A DNA stretch of 64,000 nt from contig NZ_VKHP01000003.1 in NCBI RefSeq assembly GCF_010811875.1, forward strand, positions 40,747-104,746. Reading direction: 5' to 3'. Source of the DNA: Bradyrhizobium uaiense (GTDB lineage: Bacteria > Pseudomonadota > Alphaproteobacteria > Rhizobiales > Xanthobacteraceae). The notes beneath the pieces were generated by a model. That model was given only the letters and a program-made list of their open reading frames with translations. It did no database searches and had not been told where the DNA came from. The position numbers and the translations under genes were made by a program. Positions 1-8,471 of the stretch are shown in pieces; position 1 is the stretch's first letter, and every line of letters begins with the position of its first letter.

Positions 1-22
1 CGGAGCCGATGCCGATGATCAT
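1..22 (-). CDS. acpS: Holo-[acyl-carrier-protein] synthase, 5' end only
   Basis: Only the first seven codons lie in the window and read MIIGIGS, the usual AcpS start that leads into the metal-binding Asp of the GIGSD motif. AcpS transfers 4'-phosphopantetheine from CoA to apo-ACP. Its ATG overlaps the pdxJ stop codon as ATGA, which suggests translational coupling. The pdxJ-acpS order is common in proteobacteria. The identification rests on these seven residues plus position. Confidence 0.8.
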
Positions 23-792
23 GCGCTGACGGCACCTTGTGCCCTGGCGCGGCCGCGATCCATGGCCGCACGCATCTCGCGCACCGTCTCGGCGATGCCG
101 ACGAACAGCGCCTCGCCCATCATGAAATAGCCGATGTTCAGCTCGCGGATCTCGGGCAGCGCCGAAATCGTCTCCGCGGTCTCATAGTCGAGCCCGTGGC
201 CGGCATGGACCTCGAGCCCGGCTGCCAGGGCGAGCTTGGCGCCGGCGATAATGCGCTGCCATTCGGCGTCCGCCTTGTCCTTGTGGCCGTCGACCACGGC
301 GTCGCACCAGCCGCCGGTATGGATCTCGATCACCGGCGCCTTCAGCTTCGCGGCCATCTCGATCTGTCGCGGGTCCGCTGCAATGAACAGCGAGACCCGG
401 ATGCCGGCGTCGTTGAGCCGGGCGATGAACGGCGCCAGCGCATTGTGCTGGCCGACCACGTCGAGGCCGCCTTCGGTGGTGAGTTCCTGGCGCCGCTCAG
501 GCACCAGGCATACGGCGTGCGGCTTGGTGGCAAGCGAAATCCGCAGCATGTCGTCGGTCGCCGCCATCTCGAAATTCAGCGGCTTGGATATCTCGGCCTT
601 GAGCCGTGCCATGTCCTCGTCGCGGATGTGACGGCGATCCTCGCGCAGATGCGCGGTGATGCCGTCGGCGCCGGCCGCGATCGCGGCAAGTGCCAGCCGC
701 ACCGGGTCGGGCCGTGCTCCGCCCCGCGCATTGCGCAGGGTCGCGACATGATCGACGTTGATACCGAGACGCAGCGGAGCAGCCTTTGACAT
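19..792 (-). CDS. pdxJ: Pyridoxine 5'-phosphate synthase
   Basis: PdxJ condenses 3-amino-2-oxopropyl phosphate with 1-deoxyxylulose 5-phosphate to give pyridoxine 5'-phosphate, the last ring-forming step of DXP-dependent vitamin B6 synthesis. The 257-residue product has the family N-terminus ([13 protein letters not shown]), the likely catalytic His48 in AHLRED, Glu75 in NFEMA and His199 in HAGHGL. The frame stays open upstream to 867, but those extra codons come from a 36-bp repeat, so I start at the ATG of [10 protein letters not shown]. The gene lies downstream of rel and overlaps acpS by an ATGA junction, so the two are probably co-translated. Confidence 0.96.
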   Translation of the reverse strand: MSKAAPLRLGINVDHVATLRNARGGARPDPVRLALAAIAAGADGITAHLREDRRHIRDEDMARLKAEISKPLNFEMAATDDMLRISLATKPHAVCLVPERRQELTTEGGLDVVGQHNALAPFIARLNDAGIRVSLFIAADPRQIEMAAKLKAPVIEIHTGGWCDAVVDGHKDKADAEWQRIIAGAKLALAAGLEVHAGHGLDYETAETISALPEIRELNIGYFMMGEALFVGIAETVREMRAAMDRGRARAQGAVSA

Positions 793-830
793 TTCTCTGA
801 CCTGTAATTCTAACCCGTCATGCACGGGCG

Positions 831-902
831 TAGCCGTCCGAAGGACGGCGTCGCTTCCGCTCGCCATAGCCGTCCGGAGGACGGCGTCGCTTCCGCTCGC
901 CT
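831..902. repeat. Two tandem copies of a 36-bp palindromic repeat
   Basis: Copies at 831-866 and 867-902 differ at one internal base and the last base. Each contains a short dyad (CCGTCC and GGACGG around a 3-nt centre) and ends in cgtcgcttccgctcgcc. The array fills the gap between rel and pdxJ and also supplies the false N-terminal extension of the pdxJ frame. Confidence 0.85.
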
Positions 903-921
903 ATGAGCCGTGCATCCACCT

Positions 922-3213
922 TCAGCCATTGACGCGCTCGACCCGTGCAACGACGGCCTTGGCGCGCAACTGCGCGATGATAGCGCTGAGATGCTTGAGG
1001 TCATAGACCTCAAGATCGATGGTCAGCTCCGTGAAATCAGGCGATTGGCGCGACATGTGGATGTTGTCGATGTTGCCGTCGTGCTCGGCGATCACGGTCG
1101 CGATCTGGGCGAGGCTGCCGGGCTCGTTGACATTGTGCACCAGGATGCGCGCCGGGAAGCGTTGCGGCATGGTCTCGTCGATATCCCAGCGCACGTCGAG
1201 CCAGCGTTCCGGCTCCTCCTCGAAATCCTTCAGCGCCGGCGACTGGATCGGATAGATCGTGATCCCCTCGCCCGGCGTGACGATGCCGACGATCCGGTCG
1301 CCCGGCACCGCGCCGCCATTCGGCGCGAACTTCACCGGCAGGTCGGAGTTGATGCCGCGCACCGGGATCACCGAGGTGGCGCGCGCCGGATGCGGCGGGT
1401 TCTGCGTCTTCAGCTTGGCGGCGAGCCCCTTCTTGGCGCCATAGCGCACCAGCCGCTCTTCCTTGTAGTCGGGATACATCGCGCGCGCGACGTCGGACGC
1501 CTTGATTTCGCCGCGTCCGACCGAGGCCATCACGTCCTCGATCGAGGTCCGCGCGAGCCGCGGCAATGCGCCCTTCAGCTTGTCGTCGGCATATTCGATC
1601 TTGGCGCGGGCAAACAGGCGGTCGACGATGCGGCGGCCGAGGCCGGCATACTGGTCGCGCACGGCATCCCGGGTGGCACGGCGAATCGCGGCCCGCGCCT
1701 TGCCGGTACGGGCGAGCGCTTCCCAGGCCGACGGCGGCGCCGACTGCGCCTTCGAGGTCAGCACCTCGACCTCGTCGCCGTTCTGCAACTCTGAGGACAG
1801 CGGCGCGAACTTGCCGTTGATCTTGCAGCCGACAGCGCTGTTGCCGACTCCGGTGTGCACGGCATAGGCGAAATCGATCACGTTGGCGTTGCGCGGCAGC
1901 GCGATCAGCTTGCCCTTCGGCGTGAAGCAGAACACCTGGTCGTGGAACAGCTCGAGCTTGGTGTGCTCGAGGAACTCTTCCGGATTGGAGCTCTCCGAGA
2001 GAATGCCGATGGTATGGCGCAGCCACGCGAAGGCGTTGGACTCGTGCTTCAGCCGCTCGTGCGGCGAGCCCGCCCCTTCCTTGTAGAAGGCATGCGCGGC
2101 GATGCCGAACTCGGCGATCTCGTTCATCTCCTCGGTACGGATCTGCAGCTCGACGCGCTGCTTGCCAGGCCCGATCACGGTGGTGTGGATCGAGCGGTAG
2201 TCGTTCTGCTTCGGCGTCGAGATATAGTCCTTGAAGCGGCCCGGCACGACCGGCCAGGTGGTGTGGACGATGCCGAGCGCGCGGTAGCAGGCCCCGACAT
2301 CGTCGAGGATGACGCGGAAGCCGTAGATGTCGGACAGCTGCTCGAAGCCGACCGACTTGCGCTCCATCTTGGTCCAGATCGAAAACGGCTGCTTGCGGCG
2401 GCCGAACACCCGCGCGGTGATGCCGTTCTTCTGCAGGTTCTTGGAGAGCTGAGTTTCGATCTCGCCGATCAGGTTGCGGTTGCGCTCGGCCAGTGAATCG
2501 AGCCGCTGCTTGACCACGGCGTAGGCCTCTGGATCAAGCACGAAGAACGACAGGTCCTCCAGCTCCTCGCGCATCTCCTGCATACCCATGCGGCCGGCCA
2601 GCGGCGCATAGATATCCAGCGTCTCATCGGCGATGCGGCGCCGCGAGGCCGGCGGCATGAACTCCATGGTCCGCATGTTGTGGAGGCGATCGGCGAGCTT
2701 GATCAGCAGCACGCGGACGTCGTCGGCGATCGCAAGCAGCAGCTTGCGCAAATTCTCGGCCTGCTTGGCCTCGCGCGACACCAGCTCCAGCCGCTTCAGC
2801 TTGGTCAGGCCCTCGACCAGCGCGCCGATCTCGTGGCCGAACACATGGTCGATCTCGGCCCGCGTCGCTTCGGTGTCCTCGATCGTGTCGTGCAGCAACG
2901 CCGCCACGATCGTGGCATCGTCGAGCTTGAGGTTGGTGAGGATCGCGGCGACTTCGAGCGGATGCGAGAAATAGGGATCGCCGGAGGCACGCGTCTGCGT
3001 GCCGTGCGCCTTCATGGCGTAGACGTAGGCGCGGTTGAGCAGGTCCTCGTTGGTGTCCGGGTTATAAGAACGGACGCGCTCGACCAGGTCATATTGTCGC
3101 ATCATGCGCGTCCGCGGCTTGGCCGGCCTCTCCGCCACGGACGACGCCGGCGCCACCGCGACCGTTTCGGTCGCAGCCTGCATCTGGATGGAACTGCGGC
3201 GTCGATACGCCAT
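922..3213 (-). CDS. rel: Bifunctional (p)ppGpp synthetase/hydrolase (Rel/SpoT, RSH)
   Basis: This is the long RSH enzyme of the stringent response, 763 residues, which makes and degrades (p)ppGpp. An HD hydrolase domain contains HDTIED with H108, D109, E112 and D113. The synthetase domain has RFKD at 326-329, the basic motif typical of bifunctional enzymes rather than the EXDD of RelA. A TGS domain begins near 425 and an ACT domain closes the protein. Both activities look intact. An alternative start at Met36 or Met37 would remove a non-conserved leader, so the N-terminus is uncertain. It follows rpoZ on the same strand, but a hairpin terminator lies between them. Confidence 0.96.
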   Translation of the reverse strand: MAYRRRSSIQMQAATETVAVAPASSVAERPAKPRTRMMRQYDLVERVRSYNPDTNEDLLNRAYVYAMKAHGTQTRASGDPYFSHPLEVAAILTNLKLDDATIVAALLHDTIEDTEATRAEIDHVFGHEIGALVEGLTKLKRLELVSREAKQAENLRKLLLAIADDVRVLLIKLADRLHNMRTMEFMPPASRRRIADETLDIYAPLAGRMGMQEMREELEDLSFFVLDPEAYAVVKQRLDSLAERNRNLIGEIETQLSKNLQKNGITARVFGRRKQPFSIWTKMERKSVGFEQLSDIYGFRVILDDVGACYRALGIVHTTWPVVPGRFKDYISTPKQNDYRSIHTTVIGPGKQRVELQIRTEEMNEIAEFGIAAHAFYKEGAGSPHERLKHESNAFAWLRHTIGILSESSNPEEFLEHTKLELFHDQVFCFTPKGKLIALPRNANVIDFAYAVHTGVGNSAVGCKINGKFAPLSSELQNGDEVEVLTSKAQSAPPSAWEALARTGKARAAIRRATRDAVRDQYAGLGRRIVDRLFARAKIEYADDKLKGALPRLARTSIEDVMASVGRGEIKASDVARAMYPDYKEERLVRYGAKKGLAAKLKTQNPPHPARATSVIPVRGINSDLPVKFAPNGGAVPGDRIVGIVTPGEGITIYPIQSPALKDFEEEPERWLDVRWDIDETMPQRFPARILVHNVNEPGSLAQIATVIAEHDGNIDNIHMSRQSPDFTELTIDLEVYDLKHLSAIIAQLRAKAVVARVERVNG

Positions 3214-3365
3214 GTACTCGCTGCCTCTCGCGCGGGACCGGAACGTCCCACCTTCCTCAATCTAGTGTGCTTTCGAACGAAGCTGCACCCCGCGCAGGCC
3301 CTGGAACCATTCAATTTCCCGCGCCAGCATAGGACGCACCGTAACAGCAAAATTGTCAACAAAAG

Positions 3366-3395
3366 CAAAGGCCCGGAGCAATGTCCGGGCCTTTG
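3366..3395 (-). terminator. Intrinsic terminator after rpoZ
   Basis: A perfect 12-bp stem (caaaggcccgga / tccgggcctttg) with a 6-nt loop lies 37 nt past the rpoZ stop. On the minus strand it is followed by CTTTTGTTG, a short T-rich tail. It would at least partly separate rpoZ from rel transcription, implying rel has its own promoter in the roughly 150 bp that follow. A TTGACA lies just after the stem, but no well-spaced -10 was seen. Confidence 0.75.
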
Positions 3396-3432
3396 GCAAA
3401 TCTATTCGAAAATGAAGAGCCGAACGACGAGC

Positions 3433-3825
3433 TTACTCGTCTTCCTCGGGCTGCTCTTCCGGGGGCGCCAGACCTTCGAGGCCCTTGAGCAGCTCTTCCT
3501 CGGTCATCCGCTCGACCGCGACCTCGGTGTCGTCGGCGTCAACGCTGGCACCAGCGGAACCGATCAGCGGCACGGTGTCGGGCTCGGGCTCGTCGACCTC
3601 GACGAACTTCTGCAGGGAGTGCACGAGTTCCTCTTTCAGGTCTTCCGGCGAGATCGTCGAATCGGCAATCTCGCGCAGCGAGACGACCGGATTCTTGTCA
3701 TTGTCGCGATCAACCGTGAGTTGCGATCCCGACGAGATCATCCGGGCGCGGTGCGCGGCCAACAGGACGAGGTCGAAGCGATTGTCGACCTTATCAATGC
3801 AATCTTCGACGGTGACGCGAGCCAT
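3433..3825 (-). CDS. rpoZ: RNA polymerase omega subunit
   Basis: Omega helps fold and assemble the beta' subunit of RNA polymerase and forms part of the ppGpp binding site in proteobacteria. The 130-residue product begins [20 protein letters not shown] and covers the omega fold in roughly its first 65 residues. A long acidic tail ending EEQPEEDE follows, as is usual for alphaproteobacterial omega. The adjacent rel gene makes the alarmone that acts at this subunit. A GGAG lies about 9 nt upstream of the ATG. Confidence 0.96.
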   Translation of the reverse strand: MARVTVEDCIDKVDNRFDLVLLAAHRARMISSGSQLTVDRDNDKNPVVSLREIADSTISPEDLKEELVHSLQKFVEVDEPEPDTVPLIGSAGASVDADDTEVAVERMTEEELLKGLEGLAPPEEQPEEDE

Positions 3826-3876
3826 CTCGAGGCGCTCCGTGGTAAAAGGGACCGAACATGTAGGTTATGAGGGTTA

Positions 3877-3904
3877 GTTATAGGGCTAGCCCCCGTTTCG
3901 CAAG
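3877..3904 (-). promoter_or_regulatory. Candidate housekeeping promoter of rpoZ
   Basis: On the minus strand CTTGCG (3899-3904) and TATAAC (3877-3882) are separated by 16 nt, close to the alphaproteobacterial RpoD pattern. Transcription from here would give a leader of about 45 nt before the rpoZ ATG. This is motif reading only. Confidence 0.4.
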
Positions 3905-4185
3905 GTAAAATTTGTGATTTGCCTTCCGAACAGGCTCTGATAACCCGGTCTGCCGGGGCCAGAAGGGCCGGAGCGTCTGACGACATGGCTAGGTTGCTGT
4001 CCCAGACAAGTAAATCTCTTCATTGCAATGTCAAAGGTCTAGGCTTTTTGCCCTCGCCTCACCATAATTGCGGTGGTGACTGTCGTGGGGAAAGATTCAC
4101 TGAACTTTAGGCAGCAACGCAGGAAATTGCGCGCGGTCGTTTGCCGCGACGCTAAGAACACTAACAACCACGCGAGAACACTTTG
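3905..4185. other. Intergenic region between divergent rpoZ and the NYN gene
   Basis: With the rpoZ promoter side, this is about 360 bp without a credible gene. It must hold the promoter of the NYN gene, but no clear -35/-10 pair was recognised. Short frames here have no ribosome binding site and no recognisable protein. Confidence 0.5.
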
Positions 4186-4827
4186 ATGTCGTCACCTGTT
4201 TCCAACAAGATCGCGCTCTTCATCGACGGAGCCAATCTTTACGCAACCGCAAAGACGCTGGGCTTCGACATCGACTACAAGCGCCTCCTCAAGGAATTCC
4301 AGAGTCGCGGCACACTGCTTCGTGCGTTCTACTACACGGCGATCATCGAGGATCAGGAGTATTCGTCGATCCGCCCGCTGATCGACTGGCTCGACTACAA
4401 CGGCTACACCGTGGTCACCAAGGCAACCAAGGAATTCATCGACGCCAGCGGCCGCCGCAAGGTGAAGGGCAACATGGACATCGAGCTCGCGGTCGATGCC
4501 ATGGAACTCGCCGAGCACATCGACCAGATGATTCTGTTTTCCGGCGACGGCGACTTCCGCTCGCTGGTCGAGGCCGTGCAGCGCCGCGGCGTTCGCGTCA
4601 CGGTGATCTCCACCATTGCCAGCCAGCCGCCGATGATCGCCGACGAGCTGCGCCGCCAGGCCGACGTATTCACCGACCTCGTCGAGCTGCAATCCAAGCT
4701 CGGCCGCGATCCGTCCGAACGTCCGGCCCCGCGCGAACCCCGCGAACCGCGTCACCATTCCCCGCAATTCCTGCAGCGCGCGACCACCATGGCCCCCCGG
4801 GGAGCCGATGACGATTTCGACGAGTAA
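4186..4827 (+). CDS. NYN-domain (LabA/DUF88-like) putative ribonuclease
   Basis: NYN domains are PIN-like metal-dependent nucleases, mostly thought to act on RNA. The 213-residue product opens with IALFIDGANLY (Asp14, Asn17) and keeps the other acidic positions in GNMDIELAVD (Asp98, Asp104) and SGDGDF (Asp121, Asp123), so it looks active. The C-terminal 45 residues are Pro/Arg-rich and probably disordered. I take the ATG at 4186 rather than the TTG one codon upstream. The 3' end overlaps the next gene by 20 nt in a different frame, which suggests coupled translation with the uracil-DNA glycosylase. Confidence 0.88.
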   Translation: MSSPVSNKIALFIDGANLYATAKTLGFDIDYKRLLKEFQSRGTLLRAFYYTAIIEDQEYSSIRPLIDWLDYNGYTVVTKATKEFIDASGRRKVKGNMDIELAVDAMELAEHIDQMILFSGDGDFRSLVEAVQRRGVRVTVISTIASQPPMIADELRRQADVFTDLVELQSKLGRDPSERPAPREPREPRHHSPQFLQRATTMAPRGADDDFDE

Positions 4828-5467
4828 TCTCGTCGCCGCACCCACGCGTCCCGACAGCAACTGTCAGCTCTGTCCAAGGTTGGCCGACTTCCGCTCGGAA
4901 GCCCGCGCGAAAAACCCGGACTGGTTCAACTCCCCCGTGGAATCGTTCGGCGATCCGAATGCGCGACTGCTGATCGTCGGGCTCGCGCCGGGCATGCAGG
5001 GCGCCAACCGCACCGGCCGTCCCTTCACCGGCGACTACGCCGGTGACCTGCTCTACGCGACCTTGCTCGAATATGGCTTCGCCAGCGGTGTCTATCAGGC
5101 GCGGCCGGACGATGGCCTGAAGCTGGTGGACGCCCGGATCAGCAATGCGGTGCGCTGCGTGCCGCCGCAGAACAAGCCGCTGCCGGCCGAAATCAACACC
5201 TGCCGGCAATTCCTCCGCGCCACCATCGCCATGATGCCAAAGCTGCGCGCGATCGTGCTGCTCGGGCGAATCGCCCACGAATCGACCTTGAGGGCGTTGG
5301 AAATTCGATTGGCCGCAGCACCTTTTGTGCATGGTGCAGTGCATAGCGGGGGTAAATTCAAGCTCTACGACAGCTACCACTGCTCGCGCTACAACACGAA
5401 CACGGGCGTGTTGACGACCGATATGTTCCGCAAGGTGTTCGCGACTGTCCGCAAGGAGCTGGGCTAG
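4808..5467 (+). CDS. Uracil-DNA glycosylase, family 5 (UdgB)-like
   Basis: The protein should excise uracil and related deaminated bases from DNA as the first step of base excision repair. Motif A is GLAPGMQGANRTGR at 58-71, the form typical of family 5 enzymes rather than the family 4 GEAPG form. The second active-site motif is SYHCSRYNTNTG with His191. Cys19, Cys22, Cys117 and Cys132 match the four ligands of the 4Fe-4S cluster found in families 4 and 5. Length (219 residues) is normal. The start overlaps the NYN gene, so the two probably form one transcription unit. Confidence 0.9.
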   Translation: MTISTSNLVAAPTRPDSNCQLCPRLADFRSEARAKNPDWFNSPVESFGDPNARLLIVGLAPGMQGANRTGRPFTGDYAGDLLYATLLEYGFASGVYQARPDDGLKLVDARISNAVRCVPPQNKPLPAEINTCRQFLRATIAMMPKLRAIVLLGRIAHESTLRALEIRLAAAPFVHGAVHSGGKFKLYDSYHCSRYNTNTGVLTTDMFRKVFATVRKELG

Positions 5468-5671
5468 CGCCCTTTCCGGTATCCGCTTTGCGAATCGCTA
5501 TCCGAAACCCGCAAATGCAAAAATTCTGAATAGTAGAAAAATATCCCTGAGTTGCCCGACGTGTCAAGTTGCCCGGTCGTACGCCGGCGGCCGCCGGCTA
5601 CTTTGCATGGGGTTGTTTTCGATATTTGGCAGCGCCCCCTGCGACGGCGCCATAATTTCATATTGCTCCAG

Positions 5672-6253
5672 CTAGTCCCTCCGCGGATTGTGCTTCAGCC
5701 ATTCCAGCACATCGCCGGCGTTCCGGTCGGGCGGAAACACCGGATAAAAAACGTGCGTGATGCGCGCATCGTCGATGATGAGCGCAAGCCGCTTGATCAG
5801 CGTCAGACCCGCCACCGACATCGTCGGCAATCTCAGCGTGTGGGTCAGTTCCAGCGCTTCATCGGACAGCACCGGGAACGGCAGATGCAGCCGCGACGCC
5901 ATCTCGGTTTGGTAGTCATTGCTTTGCGTCGACAGCCCGAACACCTGGGCAGCACCGGCGGCCTTCAGCTCGGCGAACAGATCGCGGAATGCGCAGGTCT
6001 GCGGCGTACAGCCACGGGCGCCCGGGATCATGTCCCAATCGTCGACCAGCCCGATCTTGCCGGGCTCGCCGGTTCGCGGATAGGCGAACACCACGGTGCG
6101 CCCCTCGAGCGCCGACAGCGCCACCGAGGTGTCGTCGGTGGCGCGCAGCCTGACCGGCGGGATGGTCATGCCGGTCAGATGCGCCGCGCCGCCATCGTCC
6201 TTGGGCGCCGGGATCTTGCTCCAGTCGACTTCGGTGAGGCTGCTTTGGGTCAT
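5672..6253 (-). CDS. Peroxiredoxin (AhpC/TSA, Bcp-like)
   Basis: This is a thiol peroxidase expected to reduce hydrogen peroxide or organic hydroperoxides. The 193-residue protein has the thioredoxin-fold core VVFAYPRTGEPG. About 14 residues later comes GCTPQTCAFRDL, giving a likely peroxidatic Cys82 and a nearby Cys87 that could act as resolving cysteine. Bcp proteins have the equivalent CTxxxC directly after the FYP strand, so the extra spacer is characteristic of a subgroup. A GGAG lies 8 nt upstream of the ATG. It lies downstream of smpB on the same strand, about 50 bp away. Confidence 0.88.
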   Translation of the reverse strand: MTQSSLTEVDWSKIPAPKDDGGAAHLTGMTIPPVRLRATDDTSVALSALEGRTVVFAYPRTGEPGKIGLVDDWDMIPGARGCTPQTCAFRDLFAELKAAGAAQVFGLSTQSNDYQTEMASRLHLPFPVLSDEALELTHTLRLPTMSVAGLTLIKRLALIIDDARITHVFYPVFPPDRNAGDVLEWLKHNPRRD

Positions 6254-6301
6254 CGGACCATCTCCATCGACCGTCAGCGCGGTGACGGCGGCTCGAACAG
6301 G

Positions 6302-6775
6302 CTATCCCCGCGACCGCATCAGGCGGCCCTTCTCCCGACTCCAGTCGCGCTTCTTCTCGGTCTCGCGCTTGTCGTGCAGCTTCTTGCCCTTGGCGACTGC
6401 GAGCAGCAGTTTGGCACGGCCGCGCTCGTTGAAGTACAGCTTCAGCGGAATGAGCGTCATGCCCTCGCGGTCGACGGCGCCGAGCAGCTTGTTGATCTGC
6501 TTGCGATGCAGCAGCAGCTTCCGCGGCCGCTTCGGCTCATGGTTGAAGCGGTTGGCCTGCAGATATTCGGGGATATTGGCGTTGATCAGCCATATCTCGC
6601 CGTCCTTGGAATCCGCATAGGATTCCGCGATCGTGCTCTTGCCGCTGCGGATTGATTTCACCTCGGTGCCGGTCAACGAAATGCCGGCCTCGATCGTGTC
6701 CTCGATTGCGTAGTTGAAGCGGGCCTTTCGGTTTTCGGCGACAACCTTGATCGGGCGTTCGTTCTTTTCGGCCAC
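6302..6775 (-). CDS. smpB: SsrA-binding protein SmpB
   Basis: SmpB binds tmRNA and the decoding site of stalled ribosomes to start trans-translation. The 157-residue product has the usual core ([26 protein letters not shown]) and the basic C-terminal tail ([19 protein letters not shown]) that enters the mRNA channel. Translation starts at GTG, 1 nt after the mscL stop, with an AAGAAGAG ribosome binding site inside the end of mscL, so the genes are translationally coupled. The tmRNA gene itself was not found in the window. Confidence 0.96.
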   Translation of the reverse strand: MAEKNERPIKVVAENRKARFNYAIEDTIEAGISLTGTEVKSIRSGKSTIAESYADSKDGEIWLINANIPEYLQANRFNHEPKRPRKLLLHRKQINKLLGAVDREGMTLIPLKLYFNERGRAKLLLAVAKGKKLHDKRETEKKRDWSREKGRLMRSRG

Positions 6776-6776
6776 T

Positions 6777-7193
6777 TTAGCTCTTCTTGAGAAGGTCGCG
6801 GATTTCCGTCAGCAGCACGACTTCGTCAGACGGCTTCGGCGGCTCGGCGGGCTTGGCCTCATCCTTGCGCTTGAACTGGTTCATGGCACGAATGACCAGG
6901 AACAGAACGAAGGCGATGATCAGGAAGTTGAGTGTCAGCGTCAGGAAGTTGCCCCAGGCCAGCACCGCGCCCTGCTTCTTGGCGTCGGCCAGGTTGCTCG
7001 CCGTCACCTTCGCAGATAGCGGGCTGAAATAATTGGAAAAGTCGAGACCGCCCGTGATCGCGCCGATGATCGGCATGATGATGTCGCCGACCAGCGAGGT
7101 GACGATCGCGCCGAAGGCCGCACCGATGATGACGCCGACGGCGAGGTCGACGACATTGCCCTTCATGGCAAATTCGCGGAATTCCTTCAGCAT
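6777..7193 (-). CDS. mscL: Large-conductance mechanosensitive channel
   Basis: MscL opens under membrane tension to release solutes during hypo-osmotic shock. The 138-residue form begins [20 protein letters not shown] and has the pore-lining TM1 ([16 protein letters not shown]), a periplasmic loop, TM2 ([17 protein letters not shown]) and the cytoplasmic helix ending [12 protein letters not shown]. The frame remains open to a GTG at 7235. I chose the ATG at 7193 because AAGGGG sits 6 nt upstream of it and the protein then matches family length. It lies between dapA and smpB, which follows after 1 nt. Confidence 0.95.
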   Translation of the reverse strand: MLKEFREFAMKGNVVDLAVGVIIGAAFGAIVTSLVGDIIMPIIGAITGGLDFSNYFSPLSAKVTASNLADAKKQGAVLAWGNFLTLTLNFLIIAFVLFLVIRAMNQFKRKDEAKPAEPPKPSDEVVLLTEIRDLLKKS

Positions 7194-7252
7194 GCCCATC
7201 CCCTTCTGTTCGACATTGCGCACGGCATTGTTCACGGCGAGACCGGTCCGGC

Positions 7253-8143
7253 TCAGTTGATCAGGCCGGCATGCACCATGGCACTGCGAACGGCCTGGCG
7301 CGTGGATTCAGCGACCGGCACCATCGGCAGACGCAGCTTCTCGTCCAGCTTGCCGAGCAGCGACATCGCGTACTTCACCGGCGCCGGATTGCTCTCGATG
7401 AACAGGTTGGTGTGCAGCGGCATCAGCTTGTCGTGGATCTTCAGCGCAGTGGTGACATCACCCTTCTGCCAGGCAGTCTGGAATTCCGAGCACAGCCGCG
7501 GCGCCACGTTCGAGGTCACCGAGATGCAGCCATGGCCGCCATGCGCCATGTAGCCGATGATGGTCGCGTCCTCGCCGGAGAGCTGGTTGAAGTCCTCGCC
7601 CATCGCGGCGCGCTGCTGCGAGACCCGCACCATGCTCGCGGTCGCGTCCTTGACGCCGGCGATGTTCCTCAGCTCGAACAGCCGCTTCATGGTATCGACC
7701 GACATGTCGATCACCGAGCGCGGCGGGATGTTGTAGATGATGATCGGAATGCCGATCGCATCGTTGATCGCCTTGAAGTGCTGATACATGCCTTCCTGGG
7801 TCGGCTTGTTGTAGTACGGCGTCACCACCAGCACGGCATTGGCCCCTGCCTTCTCCGCGTGCTCGGCGAGCTCGATCGCCTCCTTGGTCGAATTCGAGCC
7901 GGCGCCGGCGATCACCGGCACCCGGCCCTTGGCCTCCTCGATGCACCACTCGACCACCCGCTTGTGCTCGTCGTGGCTGAGCGTCGGGCTCTCGCCCGTC
8001 GTGCCGACCGGCACCAGGCCGTGCGTGCCCTCGGCGATCTGCCAGTTCACGAGGCCGCGGAACGCCGCCTCATCCACCGAGCCGTCTTTGAAGGGCGTCA
8101 CCAAGGCAGTGAATGATCCCCGGAATTTTGTCTTGGCTGCCAT
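7253..8143 (-). CDS. dapA: 4-hydroxy-tetrahydrodipicolinate synthase
   Basis: DapA condenses pyruvate with aspartate semialdehyde, the first committed step to diaminopimelate and lysine. The 296-residue TIM-barrel protein has GTTGES around 47-52, Tyr137 in IIYNIPPRS and the Schiff-base Lys165 in GVKDAT, so the active site is complete. GGAGG lies 6 nt upstream of the ATG. It diverges from the lytic transglycosylase gene and is followed by mscL and smpB, a common Rhizobiales arrangement. Confidence 0.97.
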   Translation of the reverse strand: MAAKTKFRGSFTALVTPFKDGSVDEAAFRGLVNWQIAEGTHGLVPVGTTGESPTLSHDEHKRVVEWCIEEAKGRVPVIAGAGSNSTKEAIELAEHAEKAGANAVLVVTPYYNKPTQEGMYQHFKAINDAIGIPIIIYNIPPRSVIDMSVDTMKRLFELRNIAGVKDATASMVRVSQQRAAMGEDFNQLSGEDATIIGYMAHGGHGCISVTSNVAPRLCSEFQTAWQKGDVTTALKIHDKLMPLHTNLFIESNPAPVKYAMSLLGKLDEKLRLPMVPVAESTRQAVRSAMVHAGLIN

Positions 8144-8471
8144 GGACTTCCTCCAAACGCTTCAGGCTAAAGGCTAGGTCGACGGACCCTTGTTGTTGTC
8201 GTGCTTCACGTCCGTGCAACCGGCACCCGGTTGATGCGAAACGCCATGAGAGGCAATTCATATCGGGTCTGACCGACAGGCGAAAGGGCCGTACCGTACC
8301 TATTCCCAACGGTAATCTGCGGCGCGCGAAACCGCTTGCAGCCGCGATTTTGCCGTTGTGCTGGCGCAAACAGCCGCACCGGCCGACTTCTTAGTATTTT
8401 GTCTACGTTTTCAATCAAATAAGAACCCATGGCCCAAACGACCAGATGATTCGGGGCCGCAGAGGACTTCT
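8144..8471. other. Divergent intergenic region between dapA and the lytic transglycosylase
   Basis: This gap of 328 bp should contain both divergent promoters. I see no gene, no strong repeat and no well-spaced promoter hexamers. The transglycosylase frame stays open through part of it, but the signal peptide and ribosome binding site place the start at 8472. Confidence 0.5.
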
